NCBI GenBank assembly: GCA_018646675.1
Contig: JABGUH010000046.1
Location: 1 to 64,000, forward strand
From: Bdellovibrionales bacterium
Lineage (GTDB): Bacteria > Bdellovibrionota > Bacteriovoracia > Bacteriovoracales > Bacteriovoracaceae
DNA: 64,000 bases
Direction of reading: 5' to 3'
The position numbers and the translations under genes were made by a program. The notes beneath the pieces are model-generated. The model was not told the DNA's origin and did no database searches. It saw only the letters and a list, made by a program, of their open reading frames with translations. Shown piece by piece: positions 43,858 to 53,157 of this stretch (its first letter is position 1; the number at the start of each line of letters is the position of its first letter).

Positions 43858-45482
43858 GATCGCTCACCTTTTAATGACTCTCTAATCAATCTCTCAAACA
43901 TTGGGTGAGGAGCAAAAGGCCTAGAGATAAACTCCGGATGGAACTGACAAGCAACAAAGTATGGATGATCCACTAGCTCGATAATCTCCACCAAATCTAA
44001 TTCACTATTGATACCAGAGAAGACCATCCCCGCTTCTGCCAAACGATCTACATAGTCATTATTAACTTCTAGTCGGTGACGATGACGCTCAGTTATTTTC
44101 ACTTTACCATAAAGCTGATGGGCCAAAGATCCCTCTTTTAAGCTGCAGGGATATCCCCCCAGCCTCATACTCCCACCTTTGGAGCCATCTTGGCTTTGAC
44201 CTTCCATATAGTGAATAACACTATCATTATTCTCTTGTTCAAACTCCGCTGATGTTGCTCCTTCGATCCCCACCACATTACGGGCAAACTCAATAATGGC
44301 AACTTGCAGTCCTAAGCAGATACCTAAAAATGGAACTTGATTAACTCTGGCATACTCTACTGCTCGAATCTTCCCCTCAGTTCCCCTTGCCCCAAATCCT
44401 CCTGGGACCAAAATTCCATCTACAGCTCCTAAAATTTTATCGATCCCAGAGTCACTATCTCCACACCGTTCAATCTCCTCAGCATCAATATAGACCGGCA
44501 CCAATTTCACCTGATTAGCAATCGCTCCGTGATTCATCGCCTCGTCTAATGATTTATAGGACTCAACCAACTCGGTATATTTGCCAACAATGCCAATTCT
44601 CACTTCCCGTAGTGGATTCTCAAAGTGGTGAACCACCTGAAGCAGGTCATCCATATTGGGTTGACCACTCCAAATCCCTAAAATTTCTGCCGCCCGATGA
44701 TCAACTCCCTGTTGGTAGAAACTAAGAGGCAATTGATAGATACTCTTACAGTCAATCGAGTGAAAGACAGACTCTTTCGGAATATTGCAAAAGAGTGAAA
44801 TTTTATTGAGGATTGATGACTCAATCTGGCGGTCAGAACGTAGGATTATCATCTGGGGAAAGAGGCCGATGGAACGCAACTCCTTAACTGAGTGCTGTCC
44901 CGGCTTGGACTTTAACTCACCTGCCGCCGAGATGTAAGGAAGTAGTACTAAATGAATAAAGAGAACATTCTCTTGGCCAACGTCCAAAGAGAACTGACGA
45001 ATCGACTCTAAAAAAGGGAGAGACTCAATATCACCAACAGTTCCACCAATCTCTCCAATCAATAGATCTACATCATCCGCTGCCAGATGAATGCGGCGCT
45101 TGATCTCATTAGTGATGTGGGGCACCACCTGAACCGTTTTCCCTAGATAACGCCCCTCCCGTTCATTCTCAATTACCTGCATATAGACTTGACCCGTTGT
45201 AAAATTGCACTTACGAGTCAGGCGCAAAGAGGTGAAACGCTCATAGTGTCCCAGATCCAAATCGGTCTCTGCTCCATCTTCAGTGACAAAAACCTCTCCA
45301 TGCTGAATTGGGCTCATCGTTCCAGGATCAACATTAATGTAAGGATCCATCTTCAACATATTAATTTTAATTCCACGGCGCTCTAGTAGTGCGGCCAATG
45401 AAGCCGCGGCCAACCCCTTGCCTAAAGAGCTAGCAACCCCGCCAGTGATAAAGATATACTTCTTAGTTTTTTTCTTGTTCAA
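43854..45482 (-). CDS. pyrG: CTP synthase
   Basis: Makes CTP from UTP, ATP and glutamine. The N-terminal synthetase half begins 'IFITGGVASSLGKGLAAASL' and has 'KMDPYINVDPGTM' and 'EVFVTEDGAETDLDLGHYERF'. The C-terminal glutaminase has the nucleophile Cys in 'LGICLGLQVAIIE' and the His/Glu pair in 'QFHPEF'. 542 residues, normal. The TTG start overlaps the end of kdsB by 20 bp. CTP is the co-substrate of KdsB, which explains the pairing. Confidence 0.98.
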   Translation of the reverse strand: MNKKKTKKYIFITGGVASSLGKGLAAASLAALLERRGIKINMLKMDPYINVDPGTMSPIQHGEVFVTEDGAETDLDLGHYERFTSLRLTRKCNFTTGQVYMQVIENEREGRYLGKTVQVVPHITNEIKRRIHLAADDVDLLIGEIGGTVGDIESLPFLESIRQFSLDVGQENVLFIHLVLLPYISAAGELKSKPGQHSVKELRSIGLFPQMIILRSDRQIESSILNKISLFCNIPKESVFHSIDCKSIYQLPLSFYQQGVDHRAAEILGIWSGQPNMDDLLQVVHHFENPLREVRIGIVGKYTELVESYKSLDEAMNHGAIANQVKLVPVYIDAEEIERCGDSDSGIDKILGAVDGILVPGGFGARGTEGKIRAVEYARVNQVPFLGICLGLQVAIIEFARNVVGIEGATSAEFEQENNDSVIHYMEGQSQDGSKGGSMRLGGYPCSLKEGSLAHQLYGKVKITERHRHRLEVNNDYVDRLAEAGMVFSGINSELDLVEIIELVDHPYFVACQFHPEFISRPFAPHPMFERLIRESLKGERS

Positions 45483-46239
45483 GGATCATCCCCTCCACTC
45501 GTTTAATATCTTCTGGCCGATCCACACCTAAATGGGGGCCTGCAATTTTAACTGCTCCAATACTGAGGCCTGCTTCTAGAGCTTTAAGCTGCTCCAATTT
45601 TTCTATTTGCTCATACTGGCCGTCGACACTTTGATGGAATTTCAATAGTGAAGATGGCGTATAGGAGTAAACACCAATATGTCGATACCAAACTGGAGGA
45701 TGGCCACTATCTCCCTCTACTGAATACGGTATGGAAGCACGAGAAAAGTAGAGACAACGACCACTTTGTTGACAGTAGATCGCTTTAACGGTGTCAGGAG
45801 AGAGAAAGTCTGATCCTATTTCGCTCTCCCCTTTAACCATGGTTGCAATATCAAAGTGGGAGCAACTTTGTAGCTCTAACATACGGGCGAGGTCCCTGCT
45901 ATCAAGCAGCGGTTCATCTCCTTGTACATTGATGATAAAATCAAAAGAGTCCTGTTGAAAGAAGCGTTGATAGGCAAGAAAGATGCGCTCACTACCGGAG
46001 TTGACCGGATCATCTACGCGACAGACCGCCCCCCCAAACCCTCTGACATGCTCCTCTATCTGATCACTATCAGTGACCACTGCGATGGTATATGGCAGAT
46101 TACTCTCTCGGGCCCCTAATCGTGTACAAACTCTCTCAATCATGCTCTTGCCAGCAATTTTGGCCAAGGGTTTACCTGGAAAACGAGAAGATTGAAAACG
46201 GGCGGGAATTAAGACTAAAATCCTTTTGGATGAATCCAA
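45463..46239 (-). CDS. kdsB: CMP-Kdo synthetase
   Basis: Activates Kdo with CTP to CMP-Kdo for lipid A glycosylation. Motifs: 'LVLIPARFQSSRFPGKPLAKI' (nucleotide loop, near 8-27), 'VVTDSDQI', 'NVQGDEPLLD' (metal-binding Asp) and 'YRHIGVYSY'. 258 residues. The start is TTG with AGGGGG four bases upstream. First gene of the operon; the promoter lies in the 203-bp divergent region to 46443. Confidence 0.96.
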   Translation of the reverse strand: MDSSKRILVLIPARFQSSRFPGKPLAKIAGKSMIERVCTRLGARESNLPYTIAVVTDSDQIEEHVRGFGGAVCRVDDPVNSGSERIFLAYQRFFQQDSFDFIINVQGDEPLLDSRDLARMLELQSCSHFDIATMVKGESEIGSDFLSPDTVKAIYCQQSGRCLYFSRASIPYSVEGDSGHPPVWYRHIGVYSYTPSSLLKFHQSVDGQYEQIEKLEQLKALEAGLSIGAVKIAGPHLGVDRPEDIKRVEGMILEQEKN

Positions 46240-46442
46240 ATTTCCCCCTAATTACAACATATAGACAACGTTAACTACTACAAACCGATTGATCGCAAAG
46301 TACAAAAGTTTAGGGCAAGCCATAGCTGACTGCTCCCTCGCCACAATTAGGTAGAATCTATCACTATCTCCGCCGAAGCGTAAAGATATGTTAAACTCTA
46401 ACCAAGGGTCTTTATTTAGACAGTTACCGGAGGTGGGGCCCA

Positions 46443-46844
46443 ATGCATACGCATCGCGCCATAGGGATATTTAGCTTCAGTTTATATACTATACTAGTTG
46501 TAGTCTCGCTATTAATGCCCCTAGCTAATAACCTACAGGCAGAGGTAGCGACCACAAATGGCCGCTGGCGAGATGATATAATTGTTGATCCGGCAATTAG
46601 CCGACGCTGTCACCGTCTAAAGGGTCATCGAAAGGATAAAAAATTGGTCATCCAGCGGCTTGCGGCGTTGATTGTTCGAAATCATAAGGCAATGCAAAGT
46701 ACTGTCATAACAGAGGTAACCGCCAAGAGTATCCTACGCACAAATCGTCAGAAGCTGTTTGAAGAGTACCACTTATCAAAAATGAAACTACAGCATATTG
46801 ACCGTAAAATAGTCCGCTCAGGATGCCCTAATATCGAGTTGTAG
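46443..46844 (+). CDS. Small exported protein, 133 residues
   Basis: Signal peptide (about 1-33, ending 'NNLQAE') and a basic helical domain ('KLVIQRLAALIVRNHKAMQSTVITEV'). Two Cys, in 'SRRCHRLKG' and 'RSGCPNIEL'. The ATG has GGAGGTG eight bases upstream, a strong site. No family recognised. It is divergent from kdsB and 70 bp upstream of a TolC-like gene. Confidence 0.7.
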   Translation: MHTHRAIGIFSFSLYTILVVVSLLMPLANNLQAEVATTNGRWRDDIIVDPAISRRCHRLKGHRKDKKLVIQRLAALIVRNHKAMQSTVITEVTAKSILRTNRQKLFEEYHLSKMKLQHIDRKIVRSGCPNIEL

Positions 46845-46913
46845 TTCAAGGTGCCTCTATGCTAAACTCTGGCAAATAGGGGATTTTCTCTTAAATATAT
46901 AGAACTAAACGGA

Positions 46914-48356
46914 TTGACCAACTTAATGGTTCATACTTCTGCTCTACTCATTTTAATTGCCACGCTAATCGGAGGGACAGCTACCTCCTATGCAGAGACA
47001 CCATATATTCAGCAAGAGCATGAATTTGACTCTCTAGATAGATATCGTACCATCACACTCAATTCGATGATTGAGCAGGGAATACGAAAGAATTTTGACC
47101 AAAATTTACGCAACTACCAAGAGCAGATCAGTCAGCTCAACTACAGTAATCTTCGTGATAAATTTTGGATGCCATCTATTCAGCTGCAAATGAGTAGTGT
47201 TGAAAGAGTAAGGCGACTCAAAAGTGGAGGCGATGGTGGTAGTGCCCGTAACAACTCTCCTGCTGGCACTATCGGAGTCAACTTTGGTGACTATACCCTT
47301 TATAACTGGGGTAAAGACTTTGCCCGATACCAGCAGAATAGATCTCTGTTACTACAGGAGCAAAGCACGTTAAAAAGTGACCGTCGCAAACTGAAGCACC
47401 AGATAATCATCCATTTTTTTCAGTTAGTTACCAGCAAAAATATAGAAAAAATCTATCGTGAGCGTCTACAAAAAGCCTCATTCATCTACCGCCTCAATCG
47501 TGAAAAAGTGACTATTGGTAAGGTTAGCAAGCAGGAGTATTACCTGGCCCGGAATGAGTATCTAATGGCCCAAGAACACTACCATACCGCCAAGATGAAT
47601 CATGATCTAACAGAAGAGCAGGTTGCGACCCTAATCGCTGACCCTCCGGGAACTCGTTATGTTATCAGGGAAGAGTTAGACTACCGAATATTCAGTGTTC
47701 CATTTAAGGAGTCTAATGAGTTGGCGCAAAAAAATAGCAGCACAATTAATAACCACCATGCGCTGGTTGAAAATGCCAAGCAAGAGTTAGTAATTGAGAA
47801 AAAAGAGCGTCTTCCACTACCTAAATTTACTGTCAATCTGGGTGCCTACCAACATACTTTTAGTCGTAATGGCGGTGATACCAGCTATCTCACAGCTCAG
47901 GGGGACAAAAACCTTGATATTATTGCAACGATTAACGCATCTTGGGCCTTAACTGGTGATGGAGGATTGCTAAATCATCGAAAGACTGAGTTGGCCAGAC
48001 TCTCCTACCACTATGCCACCACCCAGCTACGCCAAGCAAAACACCAGACAATGTCGGCAATCCAAGCGCTCTATCGCTCAATTATTAGTTATGAGAACCA
48101 GATTAAAATTTTAAAGGTGGCGGTAGAGAGCAGTGAGAAGTCATTTAATATAATTATGGAGAACTATCTCGCACGAAAAACCAGTTTTATTAACTATAAG
48201 AGCGCACTTCGCGATCTAACTAACTACCGAGCCTCACTAGCACAAGCAATTAACACTCACCTACGTAACAAAGTGACACTAGCGACAACGATTGGTGTTG
48301 ATGATTTTCCCGGAGAGAATTTTGAACTGCTGGCAAAGCGGGAGCAGACAAAATGA
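46914..48356 (+). CDS. TolC-family outer-membrane channel protein
   Basis: An outer-membrane efflux/secretion channel subunit. After a signal peptide the 480-residue protein has the two long helical hairpins with barrel strands typical of TolC: 'LNSMIEQGIRKNFDQNLRNYQEQISQLNY' and 'SAIQALYRSIISYENQIKILKVAVESSEKSFNIIMENY' plus 'NYKSALRDLTNYRASLAQAI'. The start is TTG 46914 or ATG 46926; both have weak sites. Its stop overlaps the next gene's start (ATGA). No inner-membrane pump genes are adjacent. Confidence 0.85.
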   Translation: MTNLMVHTSALLILIATLIGGTATSYAETPYIQQEHEFDSLDRYRTITLNSMIEQGIRKNFDQNLRNYQEQISQLNYSNLRDKFWMPSIQLQMSSVERVRRLKSGGDGGSARNNSPAGTIGVNFGDYTLYNWGKDFARYQQNRSLLLQEQSTLKSDRRKLKHQIIIHFFQLVTSKNIEKIYRERLQKASFIYRLNREKVTIGKVSKQEYYLARNEYLMAQEHYHTAKMNHDLTEEQVATLIADPPGTRYVIREELDYRIFSVPFKESNELAQKNSSTINNHHALVENAKQELVIEKKERLPLPKFTVNLGAYQHTFSRNGGDTSYLTAQGDKNLDIIATINASWALTGDGGLLNHRKTELARLSYHYATTQLRQAKHQTMSAIQALYRSIISYENQIKILKVAVESSEKSFNIIMENYLARKTSFINYKSALRDLTNYRASLAQAINTHLRNKVTLATTIGVDDFPGENFELLAKREQTK

Positions 48357-49069
48357 TATCTGTTCGCTCCATATTTATTCTGTCTATTCTACTACTTGGC
48401 CAGTTGGCGATTGGAGGCGAGGAGCTTGAGGATGGACTTGATCTAACCCTTCGAGACCGTGACAGCCAAACGGCGCTACCTTCCAACCCCTATTTAATTA
48501 ATAGTGATTGGCATCGCTTCTCCATTGCCCTCAACCTAAATGCCAATCCATTTAAGATGATCGACCTAACCACATTGGAGGTACTCTATTTCCGTAAAGT
48601 TAATGGAATATGGTTTCATCTGTTAGGAGGTTTTACCAACTCCACTTTTGAGCAGATTAGTGAAAATCCCACCAGCTTTTCAGGGAATGGCCAAGCGGAA
48701 GTAAACAACCCTCGCTCCGCTGGCTCCAAGGTATCGCTAATTAATGTTGGAATGGGCATTAGCTACCGCTTCCGATTTCTGCACTCTCTTTTTCCCAGCA
48801 AGCCACTTACTGAGAGCTGTGCTACCGCTATTACCTATAACCGTATCACTGATACACTTCGATCAACCAGCTATGTTGGGCCTGGTATTAAAATCGACTA
48901 CGGGGTACAGTACCGAACTGGCCGCTCTTTTCACTACGGACTCAAGATGAGCTATAATATCGCTTCCGGAAAGCGCTCTCCAGCATTTACCAACGAACCA
49001 TCAACTGATCGCACCATGACTCTCTCTTGGTTAACCGTAGGCGTTGATTTCACCTTCTATCTACAATAA
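48353..49069 (+). CDS. Small outer-membrane beta-barrel protein
   Basis: Signal peptide (about 1-22) followed by alternating amphipathic strands with periodic aromatic residues, closing in 'LTVGVDFTFYLQ'. 238 residues suggest an 8-10 strand barrel. Its start overlaps the tolC-like stop by four bases, so the two proteins are made together and may act together. No family recognised. Confidence 0.7.
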   Translation: MISVRSIFILSILLLGQLAIGGEELEDGLDLTLRDRDSQTALPSNPYLINSDWHRFSIALNLNANPFKMIDLTTLEVLYFRKVNGIWFHLLGGFTNSTFEQISENPTSFSGNGQAEVNNPRSAGSKVSLINVGMGISYRFRFLHSLFPSKPLTESCATAITYNRITDTLRSTSYVGPGIKIDYGVQYRTGRSFHYGLKMSYNIASGKRSPAFTNEPSTDRTMTLSWLTVGVDFTFYLQ

Positions 49070-49126
49070 GATGGCCAACTCGATTTATAAAACATATCAA
49101 TTCTTTTACACAAGGAGATTTGTTGT

Positions 49127-50446
49127 ATGATTCCCCGCTATAATGTTCAAGAACTAGCAGAAATTTGGAGTGATCAGAATAAATTCAGCAGCTGGCTAAC
49201 AGTTGAGTTGGCAATTCTGGCCGCCTTAGAGGGTAAGCAAGTTCCGAAGGGAACCTCAGGGAAAATTTCTGACCAGGCGAGGATTAATCTGAGAAGAATA
49301 GAGCAGATTGAAGCGGAGGTACATCACGATGTAATCGCCTTCTGCTCTTCAATTACTGAGCAGCTACCACCATCTGTTGGACGCTACTTTCACTTTGGAG
49401 TGACCTCTTCTGACATTATTGATAGTGCTCTAATGTTACAGGTAAAGGATTCACTAGAAATTATTATTCCACAATTTGAAAAATTAGTTTGTGCTCTTCA
49501 TACCCTCGCAGTAAAGAGCAGAGATATGCTAGCAATGGGACGCTCCCATGGGATGTATGCAGAGCCAATCAGCTATGGAGTAAAATGGCTAGGGTACTAT
49601 GCCGAGTTCTCTCGCCGGCTAAAGGAGCTTAAACATTTTTTCACTAACGAACTAACTGTTCAATTTTCTGGGGCGGTAGGAAGCTACACCCTCTTAACCC
49701 CTCAACAGGAAGAGGCGGCGGCAAAAACATTGCGAATGAAGGTGGAACCACTATCCACTCAGATTATTCCAAGGGATCGCTTGGCCAAACTAATCTCTCT
49801 CAACGCATTGACTGCCCAAGCAATTGAGCGAATCAGTGTCGAGATCAGACATCTACATCGCTCGGAAGTAGCAGAGCTAAAAGAGGGATTTGCCAAAGGA
49901 CAGAAGGGATCTTCGACCATGCCCCATAAGCGCAATCCTATCTCGGCAGAGAATTTAACTGGAATTGCCCGTACGATGAAATCACATCTCTCTATCGCCA
50001 TGGACAACATTGTTTTATGGCATGAGCGGGATATCTCTCACTCCAGTGCTGAACGTCTCTACCTACCAGATAACTTAGGCTTACTCTCCTACGCCCTGTC
50101 ACGATTAGAGCGGACAGTTAATAATTTGGAGCTAGATCAAGAACAGATTGAACATAGAGTTACAACTGATCGCTCCTACTGTTCCAGCTACTATCTTCAT
50201 CAACTTATTACCCAGTGTGATCGCCCGCGTGAAGAGCTCTATCTAATTGTGCAAGAGGCAGCCTTTAACTCCGCTTCAAGTAATGATGAGTTTGGCTTTG
50301 GAAAAACCCTCGCCTCCCTACTGGATGAACGTGGAATCACAGCGGATATACCAATGATGACCGACCTCGAAGTGCGAAAAATTTTTCTAGATTCAAGTAA
50401 GAGTGTTTTTAAGCGAGTAGAGAGTAGTTACCCTGTCCCGAAGTAG
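49127..50446 (+). CDS. purB: Adenylosuccinate lyase
   Basis: Cleaves SAICAR and adenylosuccinate in purine synthesis. The fumarase-superfamily signature 'GSSTMPHKRNPISAEN' lies at about 261-276, with 'HHDVIAFCSSI' and 'FGVTSSDIIDSA' (catalytic segments) earlier. 439 residues, normal for the short form. AAGGAG lies ten bases before the ATG. Monocistronic; convergent with flgI 14 bp away. Confidence 0.96.
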   Translation: MIPRYNVQELAEIWSDQNKFSSWLTVELAILAALEGKQVPKGTSGKISDQARINLRRIEQIEAEVHHDVIAFCSSITEQLPPSVGRYFHFGVTSSDIIDSALMLQVKDSLEIIIPQFEKLVCALHTLAVKSRDMLAMGRSHGMYAEPISYGVKWLGYYAEFSRRLKELKHFFTNELTVQFSGAVGSYTLLTPQQEEAAAKTLRMKVEPLSTQIIPRDRLAKLISLNALTAQAIERISVEIRHLHRSEVAELKEGFAKGQKGSSTMPHKRNPISAENLTGIARTMKSHLSIAMDNIVLWHERDISHSSAERLYLPDNLGLLSYALSRLERTVNNLELDQEQIEHRVTTDRSYCSSYYLHQLITQCDRPREELYLIVQEAAFNSASSNDEFGFGKTLASLLDERGITADIPMMTDLEVRKIFLDSSKSVFKRVESSYPVPK

Positions 50447-50460
50447 ATTCACAGCTCAGA

Positions 50461-51477
50461 CTAGATAATCTCAATCTCAGCTAACAGTGCGCCATTTTTC
50501 TTTAATGTTTGTAAGATAGCTATCAGATCGTCTGGAGTTGCCCCCATGGCATTAAGTGCTTTTACCAAGTCATTTAACGAGGTCTTCTTTTTAACATAGT
50601 AGAGACTATCTCCACCCTTGCCCTCTTTGCCACCTTCTACTTCGATCGTTAAGTTGCCATGGCTTATCGCAACCGGATTTAGACGAATATCTCCGCCTGC
50701 GGCGATGGTACCAGTTCGTTCATTAATCACAATTTTTGCGATGGCGTCAGTATGGACATTAAAATTTTCGATGATTGCCAATAATGAGACCACCTCTCGC
50801 TGATAGTGGTTGGGCACGATCAGGTCAACGGTTGTTGCATCTCTGGCCGATGCGTACTTTCCACCTAACTCTCGATTGAGGATTTTCTGAATTCGAGCAG
50901 CAGTAGTAAAATCTGGGTTGTTGAGACTTAAGCGTAGTGCTTTCTTTTTATGAAAATTGGTCTGGACCTCGCGCTCTACCGTTGCTCCACTAGGAATCAT
51001 ACCGGTAGTCGGAAATTTCTTTCCATTCTCTAGCCCCCCAATCGAAAGCGGGCCACTGGCAACGGCATATATTTTGCCATCGCCACCTTTTAGTGGAGTA
51101 ACAACCAGTGTCCCTCCGGCCAGAGAGGATGCCTCTCCTACTGAGGAGATGGTAATATCCACTTTCTGTCCAATGCGAGCGAATGGAGGCATCGAAGCCG
51201 TTACAACAACAGCTGCAATATTTTTTGAGGCAAATTGCTTTTGTGGATTAAGTCCCAACTTCTGAAACATCTTCTTAAGAGTTCCATTGATCATCTCGCC
51301 ACCATCGTCACCGGTTCCATCTAATCCAATAACAATCCCGTAGCCAACCAGTGGATTTTTTCGCACTCCTTTGACTGACACTAGGTTTTTTAATCGTCCT
51401 TTAACTGCATAGACTGGAGTCTGGACGATCAGGGCGGCCAGTAAAATCATCGTTGCTACTAACATGAATTGTCTCAT
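50461..51477 (-). CDS. flgI: Flagellar P-ring protein FlgI
   Basis: Periplasmic P-ring subunit of the flagellar basal body bushing. Signal peptide 1-24, then 'RLKNLVSVKGVRKNPLVGYGIVIGLDGTGDD', the family's start, and 'NERTGTIAAGGDIRLNPVAISHGNLTIEV' near the C-terminus. 338 residues, a little shorter than usual. Six bp after flgH, the conserved order. Confidence 0.96.
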   Translation of the reverse strand: MRQFMLVATMILLAALIVQTPVYAVKGRLKNLVSVKGVRKNPLVGYGIVIGLDGTGDDGGEMINGTLKKMFQKLGLNPQKQFASKNIAAVVVTASMPPFARIGQKVDITISSVGEASSLAGGTLVVTPLKGGDGKIYAVASGPLSIGGLENGKKFPTTGMIPSGATVEREVQTNFHKKKALRLSLNNPDFTTAARIQKILNRELGGKYASARDATTVDLIVPNHYQREVVSLLAIIENFNVHTDAIAKIVINERTGTIAAGGDIRLNPVAISHGNLTIEVEGGKEGKGGDSLYYVKKKTSLNDLVKALNAMGATPDDLIAILQTLKKNGALLAEIEII

Positions 51478-51483
51478 ATTGTT

Positions 51484-52221
51484 CTACCTTATAACGTTTA
51501 CCGTCGTCTCTAAGATTGATTCAGAACTGATGCTGTCATCAGTGTTAACATCACGCCTGGCAATCAGTGCTTGAACCTCAATTGTTCGCTTGCGATGCTT
51601 AAAGATAAGATTTTTTCGTCCTCTAATCAGCATATAGTTGTCATTAACTTCTTCAATCACGACACTCGTTACCTTATCGTAAACCCGTGACTCCTCTCCC
51701 TCCTTTGGCTTTGGAGGTGGTGGTGCAGCCTTCTTATCCCCATCCTTTTTTTTGCGTATCGGGCTATCCGGGAAAGCCATCTTTAATTCAGCAGTAATCT
51801 CATTTTTCAATCCCTCTTTGACATTGATTAAGACAATATCTCCAGGATGCAGTTGATTGGTCTCACTAATCAGATAGCCATCGTTGCCCTCTCCGGCCCA
51901 AAGGCTACCTACTGGATTGTTGTCATTTAGATCCTCTGCTCGATAGCGTTTTTTAAAGCCCCGTTTCGGTTGATAGACCCTATTGACTGTGGGGTCGAGA
52001 CGACGACGGTTACGACTGCTAATCGCACGATCACGATTTGGATCTCTACTCCTTTGACTTCTCTTGGTCGATACTTGCTGATAGAGCATCCGTTGCTTCA
52101 TTTTGGCTTGTTTAACATTGTCTCGATCTAGCTCACGATGAACACGATTGATATAACCAGCACATGAGCTAATTAGTAAACAAAGTAGCAACAATATAAT
52201 ATGACTATTAAAAATCCTCAT
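51484..52221 (-). CDS. flgH: Flagellar L-ring lipoprotein FlgH
   Basis: Outer-membrane L-ring subunit. The lipobox is 'LLISSC' (C20 from the chosen ATG 52221, which has GGGTGAG four bases upstream). The family core is 'NPVGSLWAGEGN', 'HPGDIVLINVKE', and 'NLIFKHRKRTIEVQALIARRDVNTDDSI'. Two divergent features: a very basic Arg/Lys/Gln segment (about 30-80) between the lipobox and 'GSLW', and a Pro/Lys-rich insert 'KKAAPPPPKPKEGEES' in mid-protein. The assignment is secured by the neighbouring flgI. Confidence 0.9.
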   Translation of the reverse strand: MRIFNSHIILLLLCLLISSCAGYINRVHRELDRDNVKQAKMKQRMLYQQVSTKRSQRSRDPNRDRAISSRNRRRLDPTVNRVYQPKRGFKKRYRAEDLNDNNPVGSLWAGEGNDGYLISETNQLHPGDIVLINVKEGLKNEITAELKMAFPDSPIRKKKDGDKKAAPPPPKPKEGEESRVYDKVTSVVIEEVNDNYMLIRGRKNLIFKHRKRTIEVQALIARRDVNTDDSISSESILETTVNVIR

Positions 52222-52543
52222 CTGACTCACCCGTTACACCATCTACAGTGATACTAGATTTTTTGTCATCTACTCCTTAAGACGACATCTTTAGTATAGC
52301 AAATCTGACACTCACTCTACTCAAGGGGAAGATGTTTCCTGCCTTTTGGCCATAATCGTCAAAAGTAAAACAGTCACCCTTTCATTACTATCTAAAAATA
52401 GGCAAATTGTTCACCATCGAACAGGGATACCATAAAAGTAATATTTGGAAATTATTGCCGCTTACTCTAATCAGGAGAGGAAGAATTAGATCTGTCTAAG
52501 GATGGTCCGATAGATTGATTAGGTAGAACGATCGAGGCTTACA
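52222..52543. promoter_or_regulatory. 322-bp divergent region with extended -10 for flgH
   Basis: On the minus strand TATACT (complement of 52293-52298) is preceded by TG at the right distance (TGCTATACT), an extended -10 facing flgH about 70 bp away. Downstream of it, AAGGAG (52273-52278) is followed three bases later by a 9-codon reading frame (ATG...TAG) of unknown meaning. I see no sigma-28 or sigma-54 element for flgH. The half nearer 52543 is AT-rich and holds no gene. Confidence 0.4.
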
Positions 52544-52738
52544 GTGATTGAAGTGAATTTAAATTTATGGGTATTAACAATTTTTATCTGTCTAATTGTC
52601 AGTGCTTGTAGCACTCCCTATCGATTAGGCCGTAGTAAGTATTGTAGTGACCGAGTAATTCGTGATGGTGACCACTGTGAGCAAGAGTATCAAAAACACC
52701 TTAAAGAAGCGATGGGACTGAATCCCAACCTGGATTAA
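52544..52738 (+). CDS. Very small lipoprotein, 64 residues
   Basis: Start GTG with GAGG six bases upstream; hydrophobic signal and lipobox 'VSAC' (C22). The mature part is only about 43 residues with two Cys ('KYCSDRV', 'DHCEQEY'). The next lipoprotein gene begins a few bases on, within one unit. No family recognised. Confidence 0.68.
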   Translation: MIEVNLNLWVLTIFICLIVSACSTPYRLGRSKYCSDRVIRDGDHCEQEYQKHLKEAMGLNPNLD

Positions 52739-52747
52739 GGAGTGATA

Positions 52748-53128
52748 TTGTCGATGATAGTAAAAAAACGATTTGCCACCTTAATCTCTCTTGGCTGCTG
52801 CATCCTACTACTAGTTACTGGGTGTGGCGGGTTGGAAAGTGGCTTGGTGGGAATGGCTCAAGGGCAAAAACCAATTATTAACGTCTACCGAAAACCAGAT
52901 GCACTATATGATCTGATCAATGAAATCGATACCATCAAATTGGAGGAGAGACATCTGGAGCGAGAGAACTACTGTTACGAGAAGTACACCTATAATGAAT
53001 TAAAGTATAATAACTGTCTGTGGAGTCAGGTACCTCATCGAAAGGTTGAACGCTACCGCAAGCGTGATCCCTTAATTACCCTACCAGAGGTGCAAGAGCA
53101 GGAAAATAAGTACGTAATTATTAAATAA
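52748..53128 (+). CDS. Small lipoprotein, 126 residues
   Basis: AAGGAG ends at 52742, five bases before TTG 52748; ATG 52754 is the alternative. The lipobox is 'LLVTGC'. The mature protein is rich in Tyr, Glu and Arg, with two Cys in 'NYCYEKY' and 'NNCLW', resembling in layout the 64-residue lipoprotein just upstream. Probably co-transcribed with it. Confidence 0.7.
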   Translation: MSMIVKKRFATLISLGCCILLLVTGCGGLESGLVGMAQGQKPIINVYRKPDALYDLINEIDTIKLEERHLERENYCYEKYTYNELKYNNCLWSQVPHRKVERYRKRDPLITLPEVQEQENKYVIIK

Positions 53129-53157
53129 ACGTACTCACTACACCACCATCTATAGTT

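Noticed and set aside
52264..52278. AAGGAG followed by a 9-codon frame upstream of flgH as a leader-peptide attenuator
   Set aside because: The spacer is only three bases, and there is no adjacent pair of competing hairpins; noted only as part of the intergenic region.
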